Assembly (NCBI GenBank): GCA_035578905.1
Contig: JAQJVL010000177.1
Location: forward strand, 768,615-832,614
From: Stictocephala bisonia
Taxonomy: Eukaryota > Arthropoda > Insecta > Hemiptera > Membracidae
Length of the DNA: 64,000 nt
Direction of reading: 5' to 3'
In this document: one piece after another, positions 11,997 through 22,351 of the stretch
Layout: every line of letters starts with the position of its first letter
How positions within the stretch are numbered: position 1 is the first letter of the stretch
Program-made: the position numbers and the translations under genes
Notes under the pieces: generated by a model
What the model was told of the DNA's origin: nothing
Databases searched by the model: none
What the model saw: the letters and a program-made list of their open reading frames with translations, nothing else

Positions 11997-12221
11997 AGTA
12001 TGACACTGTAACCAAAATGTAAGAAAAAAATTTAATTTTTGGATAGTTTAATTATTATTCTGTGTTATTTTATAAAAGTGAAAACATTCACTTTGACTTT
12101 TACGTCCAAACAATTAGTATTTTAGATAACCGTTTCAATTGGACGCTTTAAATACAATTTTTATAGTGAAAATATACGATAATAACACCCCCTCCCTACA
12201 CATTGCCTAAGAATTATTTAA

Positions 12222-13251
12222 CCTGTTGAGGAGTGCGGACGTCTTAAGACGTCCATATTTCCATACTGTTAGTGAGTGCAGCATTTACCATTAGAGTGAC
12301 CCCAGGGAGTACGAAAAAAAAATTCTAAAATTATTAATAAACTGTTATACTTTATTAAAAATAGTAATTTAAGATACAATATGGTAATATTTACATATCA
12401 AAATGGTGGAAACTGTGATTATAATTAGCAAAATTAAAATTTTTCCATTGTGTGAAATTGTTCGAAACATGGGTAAATGCAAAGTGCAACTTCACATTTG
12501 GAGCACTCATAGGCCGTGTCTGCGCTGTGAAGCCCTCCGTGTAGTATGAGTGCATACAAAACACTTCCGTTGTTTTCTTTTGGCTCCACCCTCTCTCATT
12601 GGGAGTGGTCACATGAAATGGCGGCCAGACAGACGGAGCGCCTGTTTGTCACCACTCACCGGGCGTGCAACATCATCACTTCGATCTAAATATCGCTTGT
12701 TAGAGTCCATTGTAATAAATAAGTCACTGATGAATAAAATTAACTAATTACTGTACAACACTGACAAACTATTTAACATATTTACAATACAACACGGAAA
12801 AGAAAATATACAGGCCTATTTTACTGTACAACGCTGAAAATAACTAAATACAACTACTTTGTAACAAAATACAATAAACAAAATATCACACTGGCAAAAT
12901 ACCAAATGTAATTAAGCCTACTATAGATGAACGAAACGTAAATATAGCAGAACGCAATAAGGTTAGACACGAGGAGAAACAGATTTGGCGCGCAACGAAA
13001 ATGCGAGGGAAACACTACAGCTGGCATTGAAGCGTCATCTATCAGCTGACTAAAGTACAGCTGTAGTCCCATTGGTGGCCAATAGGATGCGGGTATCATA
13101 TGGAAGCTCATACACTTACATTGACATTTAATTATAGCTGAAATTTAAAATAAATATTAGGGACGTCTAAAGACGACCATACTCATTTGGGCACAGACGT
13201 CCAAAGACGTCCGTACTCGTTTGGGATCATTTTGCTTCACTCGTTAACAGG
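12222..13251. mobile_element. piggyBac-like non-autonomous element, 1030 bp
   Basis: TTAA lies directly outside each end (12218-12221 and 13252-13255), as expected for piggyBac insertion. The ends read CCTGTT-A-GAGTG inwards on both sides (12 of 14 positions agree). Subterminal DNA repeats GACGTC words: an 18-bp perfect palindrome GGACGTCTTAAGACGTCC at 12237-12254 on the left, and about two 36-bp near-repeats built on 'acgtccaaagacgtccgta' at 13160-13230 on the right. No transposase frame is present, so mobilisation would need a partner in trans. Confidence 0.75.
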
Positions 13252-13660
13252 TTAAACACAGGGTTAATTCGACCTTACACGCATTATTAAGTGGACGTTG
13301 GCAAAATATTAAGATCTAAACTGTGATATCGTAAGAAAACTTGTGATGTTTCGTAAAAAGAAAGGCCCGTGAGTCCATATCGTGTGCCAGAAGACATTTG
13401 TTCGGCTGTGTTCGTGTTTTGATGGCTGTGATTGAGGGGCGAGATGAATGTTGTCATCGGAACGTCCTTCTCACATTTTCGACCTGGACACAAGTCATTT
13501 GTCCTAAAAAAACTCACTTTCACCAAAATGGCAGAAGGTGAGACATTCTGAAGACCTAACGTTGTTTTTTTCTAAAAATATCAAATTGTATTTCTAATCA
13601 CGATTTAATATGATTTTCTTAAAAATGATCATTTATTGAAAATATTCGTTAAATTACCAT

Positions 13661-13686
13661 ATTTCATTTCATATTTCATCTTTATT
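13661..13686 (-). terminator. LINE 3' end: AATAAA plus simple-repeat tail
   Basis: On the minus strand AATAAA is followed directly by GATGAAATATGAAATGAAAT, an imperfect short repeat rather than a poly(A) tail. Such simple-repeat ends are characteristic of CR1/L2-like LINEs. Confidence 0.65.
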
Positions 13687-13767
13687 CGTTTAAAACAATT
13701 ACAGATATGTTATAAACACGTCATGACTAATACTAAAAAACTAAAAATAAATTAAAATTGATATAAA

Positions 13768-16557
13768 CTACAGCAAGTCACTTAAATTATAATAACATTT
13801 ATCAAGAAAATGAGTTTTTACTTTTTTTTTAAATAATGGTAGCTTTTCCTCTGCCTTGATGTTAAGTGGCAATTTATTATAAATACTAATACAAATATGG
13901 TATGGGCCTCTCTCAAACACAGAAGTAGAATGTTCCAAGATAGAAAACATGTTCCTATTTCTAGTTGGGTATTTATGAAAAGTGCCATTTGTAATAAAGT
14001 TATGTGAATGCTGCCTCACGAAAATACACGCTTCATAACCAATAATACCAGCCAGCGTCAAGATTCCCAACTCTCCGAATAGTGACCTGCAGGAATCAGA
14101 TCTTCTCCTATTACTCATTACTCTCAGACACCATTTCTGGAGAATGAAAACTCTATTAAAGTTTGTCACACTTGAAGGGCCCCAAAATATAATACCATAT
14201 CGTAAAATTGATTCTGCATGTGAGAAATATACAGTACGCAGGACCTCACGACTGCAAACCATGGCCAAACGGCTAAGAACAAAACAAATACTTCGGAGCT
14301 TCTTACAAACGTGCTCAACGTGACTGTTCCAATTTAGGTTCTGATCAATATGAACTCCAAGGAATTTGACAGATGACTCTTGTTTGGCTTTATCATTTCC
14401 CACTTTAATTTTGACTTGGTTTTGTGACCTTTTGGAATTACTCAGGTGAAAGTTAATGAAATTAGTTTTATTGATATTCATTTTAAGTTTATTTGCAGAA
14501 AACCATTTGTTAATAATATCAAGCTGATGATTAGCAATTGAAGCAACAGAGTTTGGAGATTTATCAGAAATAAAAATAGAACAATCGTCAGCAAACATAA
14601 TTATATTTAGATCACTTGAAATTTTTGGGAGATCATTTATATATATTAGAAATAGGACAGGGCCAAGAATAGAACCCTGGGGTACTCCAGACGTAATCGA
14701 TCTATAAGGAGAATAAATGGTTTGATGACCTGACTGGATCTGAACAGTTTGACTCCGATCTGAAATGTAGGATTGAAACAATTTGAGTGCATGACCCCGC
14801 ACACCATATTTTTCAAGTTTTTGAAGTAGATTATTATGATTTACGGAGTCAAACGCTTTACTTAAGTCACAGAAAATACCAAGGGATTGATGGCCTTTGT
14901 CTAAAGAATGTGTGAGGTCATTTAGAAAACTAAAAATTGCTGAAGACGTAGATTTACCCTTTCGGAAGCCATGCTGTTGGATAGATATTATATTATTAGT
15001 ATCTAAGAAATTTACAAGCTTGTGACATAGTAGTAATTCAAAGACTTTAGAAAATGAAGATAGAATTGAAATGGGCCTGTAGTTTTCTGGTAAACGTCTA
15101 TTTCCAGCTTTGAATAAAGGAATGACTTTACTCAGCTTGAATGGTTTTGGGAATATTCCACCTTCAATACATGAATTACAAAGATGAGTAAAAATATGGC
15201 GAATATAGGGAAAACACCTCCTCAACAAAGAACAGGGGATCTCATCTATTCCTGCAGAGTTAGTGTTCTTTAACTGCTTCACCACTTTCTCAACATCTGA
15301 AACAGAAACCTCAGATAGGTAGAGACTTCCTCTTGGTGATAGTATATTTTTATGAAAATCCGACGATTTACTGGTCCCAGACAACGCATGCAATCCCAGT
15401 TTTGAGAAATATATGTTTAACTCCTCAGCTACATCACTACAATTTTTTACCAGGGCATTATTAACTATAAGTTCAATATCTTCATTCATCCTTGGTGATT
15501 TAAATGTAATATTATTATTGACAGTTTCCCACATTGTTTTAGAACGATTTTGAGAGTTTAGAATTTTTTCATCATGAAAAGACCTTTTCTTGTCATTAAG
15601 ATGTTTTTTAAAAGCACTTACTTTTTCATTTATGATTTGATTAATTTCAACTGTTGGAGGAAGGGTCTTTAAAAAGTTTATATAATCACTTTCATGTTGC
15701 AAGTCAGAAGTAATCCACTTTTGTTTTTTTTTATAACTGAGATTTATTTTTTTTACTTTATAAGGAAACGCTAGTTCAAAATAATAATTAAAAAAATTTA
15801 AAAATAATGAGAACTTATCATTTGGATCTACAGTTGCATAAACTTCATCCCATTTTTCCAGCTTTAATGAATTTTCAAAACTTAAAATTGCATCCTCAGT
15901 AAAGTACCGTTTCTTTATTAAAGCGTGTTGTGTTATTCGTGAGGCAGGAGGGGCATAAAACTTAATTAATTGAGCTCTATGATCTGAGAAGGGCACAACC
16001 AAATTTTCTATGTGTAGAATTTTATTACAATGGAGATTTGTTAACACATTGTCAATAATATTGCCACCATTCTCTGTAACTCGTGTAGGGGTTTTAATGA
16101 GAGCTGTAAATCTATACATGTCAATTAAATCAAACATTATTAAAGCCTCTGGCTTACTCAAATTATGAAAAGGAACATTAAAGTCTCCACATATAATGGA
16201 TTTGTAATTTGAGTATTGGGCTTCAATAAATATTTCATTCATTATATTTTGAAATGTTGTAAAGTTACCAGATGGGGGCCTGTAAATAACAACAATATTA
16301 GTTTTAATGCTAGATATTGATATACCTGTACATTCGCAATGTGATTCAACTGACAAATTTAATATGCTATTTATAACTTTACAGTTTAAATAATCTTTCA
16401 AAAAAATAGCCACACCACCACCTATATTATACTTTCTACTCATAGCAGAGACAAGCTTATAATTTTGAAAACAAGCAATATTCAAATTATAATCATGCAG
16501 CCAGGTTTCAGATATGCAAAATATGTCTGGGTCTACACCATTTAAAAAAACATTCAT
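13768..16557 (-). CDS. LINE ORF2: AP endonuclease and reverse transcriptase
   Basis: Codes for the replication enzyme of the LINE, which nicks target DNA and reverse-transcribes the element RNA at the nick. Counted from the first ATG (929 residues), endonuclease motifs are SETWL at 16-20, YRPPSG at 92-97, GDFNVP at 124-129, IIDNVLTN at 167-174 and SDH at 191-193. Reverse-transcriptase motifs are NYRPISILSSFSK at 492-504, HGFRKG at 529-534, SKAFD at 566-570, SGVPQGSILGP at 623-633 and the catalytic FADD at 655-658. The C-terminus is the usual LINE tail domain. The frame is intact. The conserved first block of the endonuclease (LSFLHVNARSICNKID) lies upstream of this ATG in the same open frame, which continues to a stop at 16750-16752. 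The real product therefore starts earlier, by frameshift or non-ATG initiation. Confidence 0.93.
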   Translation of the reverse strand: MNVFLNGVDPDIFCISETWLHDYNLNIACFQNYKLVSAMSRKYNIGGGVAIFLKDYLNCKVINSILNLSVESHCECTGISISSIKTNIVVIYRPPSGNFTTFQNIMNEIFIEAQYSNYKSIICGDFNVPFHNLSKPEALIMFDLIDMYRFTALIKTPTRVTENGGNIIDNVLTNLHCNKILHIENLVVPFSDHRAQLIKFYAPPASRITQHALIKKRYFTEDAILSFENSLKLEKWDEVYATVDPNDKFSLFLNFFNYYFELAFPYKVKKINLSYKKKQKWITSDLQHESDYINFLKTLPPTVEINQIINEKVSAFKKHLNDKKRSFHDEKILNSQNRSKTMWETVNNNITFKSPRMNEDIELIVNNALVKNCSDVAEELNIYFSKLGLHALSGTSKSSDFHKNILSPRGSLYLSEVSVSDVEKVVKQLKNTNSAGIDEIPCSLLRRCFPYIRHIFTHLCNSCIEGGIFPKPFKLSKVIPLFKAGNRRLPENYRPISILSSFSKVFELLLCHKLVNFLDTNNIISIQQHGFRKGKSTSSAIFSFLNDLTHSLDKGHQSLGIFCDLSKAFDSVNHNNLLQKLEKYGVRGHALKLFQSYISDRSQTVQIQSGHQTIYSPYRSITSGVPQGSILGPVLFLIYINDLPKISSDLNIIMFADDCSIFISDKSPNSVASIANHQLDIINKWFSANKLKMNINKTNFINFHLSNSKRSQNQVKIKVGNDKAKQESSVKFLGVHIDQNLNWNSHVEHVCKKLRSICFVLSRLAMVCSREVLRTVYFSHAESILRYGIIFWGPSSVTNFNRVFILQKWCLRVMSNRRRSDSCRSLFGELGILTLAGIIGYEACIFVRQHSHNFITNGTFHKYPTRNRNMFSILEHSTSVFERGPYHICISIYNKLPLNIKAEEKLPLFKKKVKTHFLDKCYYNLSDLL

Positions 16558-16749
16558 TATGTCAATTTTATTACATATACTACGAGCATTAACGTGAAGA
16601 AAGCTTAAAATTTGATTGTCATCTCTGTTAAATGTGTTAATGGATTTGTTTTTAGCGTGCGGAAAAGTTGTACTTAAATTATTTGTATAATTTTGTCTAA
16701 AAAAACTGGAGGCTGATTTTGAAATGTTGGTAGGTCTGAAGTGTGAGCT
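16558..16749 (-). other. ATG-less upstream extension of the ORF2 frame, overlapping ORF1
   Basis: The frame is open from just below the stop at 16750-16752 to the ORF2 ATG and contains no ATG. Its last 16 codons encode HVNARSICNK, the N-terminal endonuclease block that carries the conserved Asn. It overlaps the last 76 bases of ORF1. ORF2 lies in the -1 frame relative to ORF1. Confidence 0.8.
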
Positions 16750-18053
16750 TCAGTAGAAATATTACATAAATCTGAGCTTAAAGGTAAGGGAGGAAAGTCC
16801 TTAAGAGATGTAATCTGAATACAGTCATCGGAGTCACTTGTTTTGCGAGATGCTCTTGCTAGCTGAGCGGCCGACGTTGGCAAAGGCATGTCGGGGCTGG
16901 GATAGGGCTCTATGAGGGATAAGTCACTGTCCACATTCCTGGCACGGCTGACAGTTCCTTGTTTACATACAGAACCCTCTTGATTTCTGCAAGGTCCCCT
17001 CCAGTTGTCATCCACTTCTCCAGGTAACAAAGTCCGACGGCTGCTGATGGTTTGAAAAATGCTTTTGCCTAAAATTCTCTTCCCTGCCTTGTTTATATGC
17101 AGTCCATGCCGTGTGAAATGATATCTATGAAGGATAGTACTTAGCTCACCAAGAGATAATTTGAGTGGCCCCTTATACTCACGGATTAGCCTAGTTATGA
17201 CCATATTAGCATGAAATATATTATCGTTAAATTGATTTGTATCATAACGATATGGCACACTATTTATTATGACATTGGTATTAACATTGAGTGCTAGCAA
17301 TGCTTTTATTCCTTGAGTGATTGAAAATTGGCTAGGCTCGCACTTTCCCATGTCATTAGTGCCACCAATCAATACAACAAAATCATTTGTTGAACAGTCT
17401 TCAATAAAGCATTTTGAATCTCGAACAATATCCTTTAATTTAGCTCCTGGCTTACTGTGCACACACACTTCATAATCTTCAGTTAAGTTCTGAATGTATG
17501 AGTGTAAGTTTCTCCCTTGGCTGTCCGATAAAACTAGTATTTTATATTTACGTCCTCTTTGCTGGTTCACAACAGATTTAATTTTATTTACAGTTGATGG
17601 AGAGAAACTAGCTGATCTATGGACTTGCACCTTTGTTTGAATCTGGCAATTCTTGTTAGTGAGTTTTAATGGAACGTCTTCGTTGGCAAGGACCGAGTAC
17701 TGATTTGCTGTTTCCAAAACATATCCTGTTTTCTCTCTTTGTTTTACTACATTTTTTGGTGTAGTAAATCCAGATGTATGCTCCGTTTTGTTCTTGTGTT
17801 GATATATTTTCTCTTTGTATATATGTAATTCTTGTGTTAATTTTTCGCAGTCGGAAATCAATGCAGATACTAAATTAGTACTATTTTTGATTTCTTCCTT
17901 GAGAGCTTCTTGTTCTTCCTTCATATTTCGATTTTCTGTTTTTTGTTTCACCAACTCTGCTTCAATCATTTCTTCCATACATAATGAATCTTCTAAATTG
18001 ATATTTAGTTTTGTTTTCTCCTCTTCAATTTTCTTGAAAGTTGTATGGTTCAA
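16674..18053 (-). CDS. LINE ORF1: coiled-coil and SGNH/GDSL-type esterase protein
   Basis: The RNA-binding/chaperone partner of the LINE, predicted cytoplasmic and bound to element RNA. The open frame spans 459 codons. Residues about 5-85 form a charged, heptad-like coiled coil. An SGNH hydrolase-like domain runs from about 170 to 335: KILVLSDSQGR with the nucleophile-type Ser at 178, a SKPGAK block at 200-205, GGTND at 230-234 and RHGLHINKAGK at 315-325 with the catalytic-type His. This layout matches esterase-bearing ORF1 proteins of CR1/L2-like LINEs. The first codon of the frame is TTG, and a stop lies immediately upstream. The first ATG is codon 26 (17976-17978), giving 434 residues, so either the start is there or the 5' end was lost at insertion. 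It ends ten codons after a slippery heptamer. Confidence 0.88.
   Translation of the reverse strand: MNHTTFKKIEEEKTKLNINLEDSLCMEEMIEAELVKQKTENRNMKEEQEALKEEIKNSTNLVSALISDCEKLTQELHIYKEKIYQHKNKTEHTSGFTTPKNVVKQREKTGYVLETANQYSVLANEDVPLKLTNKNCQIQTKVQVHRSASFSPSTVNKIKSVVNQQRGRKYKILVLSDSQGRNLHSYIQNLTEDYEVCVHSKPGAKLKDIVRDSKCFIEDCSTNDFVVLIGGTNDMGKCEPSQFSITQGIKALLALNVNTNVIINSVPYRYDTNQFNDNIFHANMVITRLIREYKGPLKLSLGELSTILHRYHFTRHGLHINKAGKRILGKSIFQTISSRRTLLPGEVDDNWRGPCRNQEGSVCKQGTVSRARNVDSDLSLIEPYPSPDMPLPTSAAQLARASRKTSDSDDCIQITSLKDFPPLPLSSDLCNISTEAHTSDLPTFQNQPPVFLDKIIQII
16698..16704 (-). promoter_or_regulatory. candidate -1 ribosomal frameshift slippery site (U UUU UUA)
   Basis: On the coding strand ORF1 reads GTT TTT TTA GAC. 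The heptamer T TTT TTA is in the canonical X XXY YYZ phase, the strongest class of -1 slippery sequence. A -1 slip here leads straight into the ORF2 frame (…FFRQNYTNNL…), which is open to the endonuclease domain. ORF1 would otherwise stop eight codons later at 16674-16676. I see no strong stem-loop within the next 60 bases, which weakens the case. Termination-reinitiation is the main alternative. Confidence 0.5.
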
Positions 18054-18073
18054 TTATAATTTAACCATACAAT
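18041..18073. repeat. 32-bp near-palindrome at the LINE 5' junction
   Basis: TTGTATGGTT at 18041-18050 is mirrored by AACCATACAA at 18063-18072, and the inner bases pair too except for one mismatched position. It sits exactly where the LINE meets flanking DNA. A small inverted copy at a 5' junction could come from template switching during insertion. Confidence 0.75.
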
Positions 18074-18839
18074 GTTAAATTATAATTGATAAAAAAGTGT
18101 TATTTTAGACACTTGTGAGTTCGACTCATCGGTTGTGAAAGGATCGGTTTGGTGTAGGGGTAAGTGGAAACCCTTGAGGAAACAAAAATATTTTAAAGTC
18201 TTTCTTTTTGGTTGGGTGTGTTTGTTAAAAAATCTAAATAAAATCATGCCCAAGGTTTAAATTCTTTTGTTCTTTACTTTCTTTTGATCTAAATTGTTAG
18301 AAATAGTAAATTAATATTATTTGTTGAATAATACCTAGGTCATACGTATAATTTGCTTAGAACATACAACTTTTGTAATTAACTAGAAAAATAACAAGCT
18401 TTATGTTTTAATTATAATGAACAGCCGCTTAGGATCAATTATTAAATCGTCTAGAAATAGTAACTTCTGTCAGTGTTTCTTAAATGTCCAACTGATACTA
18501 TTAAATGTCCAAGGCAAGAGGCTACAGGTCTATTCGGTAGTTTCTGTTTGTTCAAAAGCCTATTCTAAAATCAAATCACATCCTGCAAGCCTTAATTAAG
18601 GATCGATATCACTAATAAATGTATAACCTTAGTGTCTAAATTGTTGAGTCTATAATTTTTGTTGTTTGTAGGTCGATATTGTTATTTTTTAAAATTGTCT
18701 ATTAGATATAAGACATTTTCTTTTGTACGTTTAATTTTTCTGATAATTTACATCCACTTCAGGTAATTTGCGAATATTCGCTGCTGAACAGGATTCAAAC
18801 CGGTAAACGGAAGTACTTTTAGCAATTGTTGACAATTCG

Positions 18840-19240
18840 TTTTAAATTTCCTCGTCGCGTGACGCGATTATCTCGTATTTCCTAATATTAACCAGACGAA
18901 GCCGCGTAACACAATGGGGAAACGTCACGATAGCACGTTCGTATGGCGCATTTAATACAGTACAATAAGGACATTAAGGATACGACCTCCCGCCTCCCGA
19001 CCGTGTCCAGGAAACAATTAGCCATGATCGTCCGGGTACAATACGTTGCGAAACTAGTGTAAACCAATTTTTTACAAAATGTACCACAATGGAACTAATC
19101 GATTCGTCCCCGGGCGCACATGAGAAGGTTCGCACGGGCCGCGTGCGCTGGTGGCATGCCAGCGACAAGAACCGACTTGCCCGTGCCGTGGAATATTGTG
19201 AAATTGTGTGAAATAAAGTATACATATGGACAAATGCCAC
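18840..19240. other. GC-richer, CpG-containing island between two LINEs
   Basis: Unlike its surroundings, this stretch is rich in CG dinucleotides ('cgtcgcgtgacgcg', 'gggccgcgtgcgctgg') and is not repetitive within the window. The 88-codon open frame on the minus strand here has no domain and is probably a by-product of base composition. It could be a promoter or enhancer, but no core promoter motif or splice site fixes this. Confidence 0.3.
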
Positions 19241-19510
19241 TTTTTACAGGTCAGATAACTGTGGAACAGCTACGGAATGTGGAGTTAGTGACGTGAGGCT
19301 GTGATAGCTTCCGTGACGTGAAGAAAAATTGTTACTGATGTAAACAAAACATAAACACTCATAACTTTTTACACTTAATTATTTACGCACTTACCTTGAT
19401 TTTATGTCCTTGAGAACCCTTAAATCTTATAAAAGAATGAGGATTTACCCTTTTTCACCTATAGACTGGATCAGTGGGGAGTCTGAGGCAAGAGAATTTT
19501 CACACAGACT

Positions 19511-22346
19511 ACTATAATAATAATAATAATATAATAATAATAATACTTTATTCTCCAAAAGCCAAAAAACTTTACAAAAGGAACATACCCTTATACGTAA
19601 ATTACAATATTACCAATTATAAAATGTATATTAATTTCGCTCAGGCTGACCTTATTATATTAACTTAATTCTTACAATCTAATATACAAGTTAAAATATA
19701 CAAAAGGGACGATAATGAATAAAGAAAATGTACACCTTTACAACTTTACTTAGTCAATTAAATTAGGCCAATGGAAAAAACCCTCCAAGGCAGAGCCTGA
19801 TTAGAGAAAAGCAAACCATATACTTAATCTATTATAAACTATTAATTGCAGTCAGTCAAATACAAATAGTATCATTAATTAATATAACAGTAAAGTAAAA
19901 ATATTAAAGATACAAATTCAAAAATAAAGATCATCCATCCCTTAAACTCAAGTTACAATAAAAACAAAATGTTTAGTAGTTTACAAAACAAATAAAATAA
20001 TCACATTTCAGTTTCAACAATTGAACATAAACTCTTGTGTGCCGATACATTAAAAATTAGGTTTCAAATTTTACTTATACATGTTTAATATTTTCATCTG
20101 AAAGTATAATACTATAAGCTTTGACAGTCTAAAGTGACGGTAAAGTATTATTTACATAAACTCACATACATCTACATTCATACTTACACATTTACATTCA
20201 CCCATTTATACATGCACATTCATTTGTAAGAACATATCCATACAAAAATGTCTAACAAATAGATCTTTCAATAAATAGAAGATAATAGACGCTAACAACA
20301 CTGCATTAAAATTTTACAAATATAAATAAATAAATAGTCAGAAATTTCTGAATTCATACAACCTATTCTATACTATCATTTTCACTTGCGTACATTTTAA
20401 AACATCTACTTATGTAAAGATAGGTTATTGTTCATATTTTTATAATAGCATTTTTATATACTAAATTTGAACATGTATTAGCATTTCATTAACGTCCTCG
20501 ATTGTTAATAGCCAGCTTCTTATATGCCTAGCAAACAATTTAGCATTGTTGATGTCTTTTATTTGTTGAGGTATTTTGTTGTATATTAGAGGAGCTAAAA
20601 ATTGATATGTCTTAGTGAAATAAGTTCTCGTTGGACGGGGTACCACCGCATCGTCAGCATTTCGCAATCTTAGTTTATAAACACTCTTTGCATAACTATT
20701 CCTACTCCTAATAAAAAATACCTTTAACACTTTGTAAATATATAAGTTTCTTAGTGGCAATATATTCAATGCTTTAAATAATGGCCAAGAAGACTCATGT
20801 TTCGTCTTTTTCTTTACTATTCTTATAAAATGTTTCTAGGTGGTTATAAGTGGTTTCAAGTTAGTCAAATATGTTCCTCCCCAACATTCAATTCCATAAC
20901 TTAATCTACTATGCACAAAAGAAAAGTAGATCATTCTCATTAGGTCTTCGCAACACATTTGTCTCATGAAATAAAATAGTCTCAGAGTGTTAATTAATTT
21001 ATTTTTAACTAGTGATATATGTTTTTTCCAATTCAATTCATTATCTAATATCACACCTAGGTATTTTACACTTTCTTCACCTCTTATTTCCGAGCATAAT
21101 GTACTGCAAGTTTTACCACTACATAAACATTCCACACACTTAAAAATAATTTTTCCAGAAAAATTCGAATTTCCTCTCAGACTAAAATTTATATAATTTG
21201 ATTTACTGACACTTAGAACCATCTGATTTTCAGAAAACCACCATCGTAATGACTCCAAATCTGAATTGATATTTGATCTAACATCTTCCCAATTGTCACC
21301 TATATAGCAAAAAGCTGTATCGTCCGCAAACGACTTTACCTCACCCTTAAATTTTGCTTTGCATAAATCATTTATGTATACTAAAAAATGTATAGCTCCT
21401 AATACTGATCCTTGGGGGACTCCATACTTAATTTCACCAAAATTACTAAGAACTCCATTTACTTTAACACATTGTTTTCTTTTTGATAAGTAGCTTTTGA
21501 ACCAATCATAAGCAATACCTCTTATACCACAGTTAAACAGTTTTTCTAATAAAATTTTATGATCCACTGTATCGAATGCTTTTGTAATGTCTAAGAATAA
21601 GCCACTGACACGTTTACCATTGTTTAAACCATTAGATATCTTTTCTAGAAATTCAATTAACGCAATTTCGGTATTTAACCCTTGTCGGAAACCAAATTGA
21701 TTTTTACTAAAAAACGATATTTTTTCAAAAAACTTAACTAATTTTTCTTTTATTATTTTTTCGAAAATTTTAGAAAATGATGATAGTAAAGATATAGGTC
21801 TGTAATTGCTACAATCAGTCTTTATGTTTTTCTTATGAATCGGGATCACAAGTGCTTCTTTCAATTTTTATGGAAATACACCTGTTTCAAAACTTAAATT
21901 AATAATAAACAAGAAAACGGGTAGTATTTTTTGTGCATCCTTTTTATTATTATTGAGCTTAATCCGTCGATACCTGCTGCTGTACCACTGTTCAATGAAT
22001 TTATAATTCTTATTAAGTCATATTCAAGTATAGGCTCTAGGTAGATAGAATTTAAAGAAACAAATATACTAAAGCACTGACTTGCACCGTTTGAATAAAA
22101 GTTTGGTGGTTTTACTTTCAGATTATTTAAATTATCACCCACCTTCAAAAAATAATTATTGAATTTTTCTGCAACTTCATGAGAGTCATTAGTTATTTTA
22201 CCATTTATTTCTAGTTCAATATTTAAGTTATTGCTATTTTTTTGTCCTGTCACTTCTTTTAAAATTTCCCAAGTTCGCTTTGTATTTTTTTTATTGATTT
22301 CAAAAAGATGTGAATAGTAGTTACTTTTCAGTTTTCTAATATCTAG
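19511..22346 (-). mobile_element. second non-LTR retrotransposon, 5'-truncated and degenerate
   Basis: Minus-strand LINE ending in AATAAAG followed by an ATT/TTA simple tail at 19511-19550. Coding similarity stops abruptly near 22346, next to a GATA-rich microsatellite, so the endonuclease and ORF1 are missing. The reverse transcriptase differs clearly from the LINE at 13657-18073. The 3' UTR is long (about 900 bp). Confidence 0.85.
20461..22346 (-). pseudogene. reverse transcriptase of the second LINE (broken)
   Basis: Reading from 22346 downwards, the linker before the palm (TWEILKEVTG, FNNYF, GIDGLSS) is in one frame as far as about 21930. A shift in an A-rich run moves similarity to another frame. 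That frame has a stop at 21868-21870, then a long RT block: NYRPISLLSSFSKIFEK, FGFRQG, ITKAFDTVDH, YGVPQGSVLG and the catalytic FADD. It is interrupted once more by TAG at 20836-20838. Beyond this TAG the same frame continues to 20461 with the usual C-terminal domain (…PQQIKDI…). The damage is thus one frameshift and two stops, so the copy cannot make a full enzyme. Confidence 0.85.
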
Positions 22347-22351
22347 AAAAA

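Larger units (their letters stand above)
13657..18073 (-). mobile_element. near-complete non-LTR retrotransposon (SGNH-ORF1, CR1/L2-like LINE)
   Basis: On the minus strand the order is ORF1 (coiled coil plus SGNH-type esterase), ORF2 (endonuclease plus reverse transcriptase), a short 3' UTR, AATAAA at about 13681-13686 and a GAAAT-type simple tail down to about 13660. Esterase-bearing ORF1 proteins are known from the CR1/L2 group of LINEs, so this is the likely clade. A possible 9-bp target duplication, GTTAAATTA, lies at 13648-13656 and 18074-18082. No internal stops interrupt either frame, which points to a recent insertion. The 5' end may be truncated, because no proper ATG opens ORF1 and a 32-bp near-palindrome sits at the junction. 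Confidence 0.9.
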
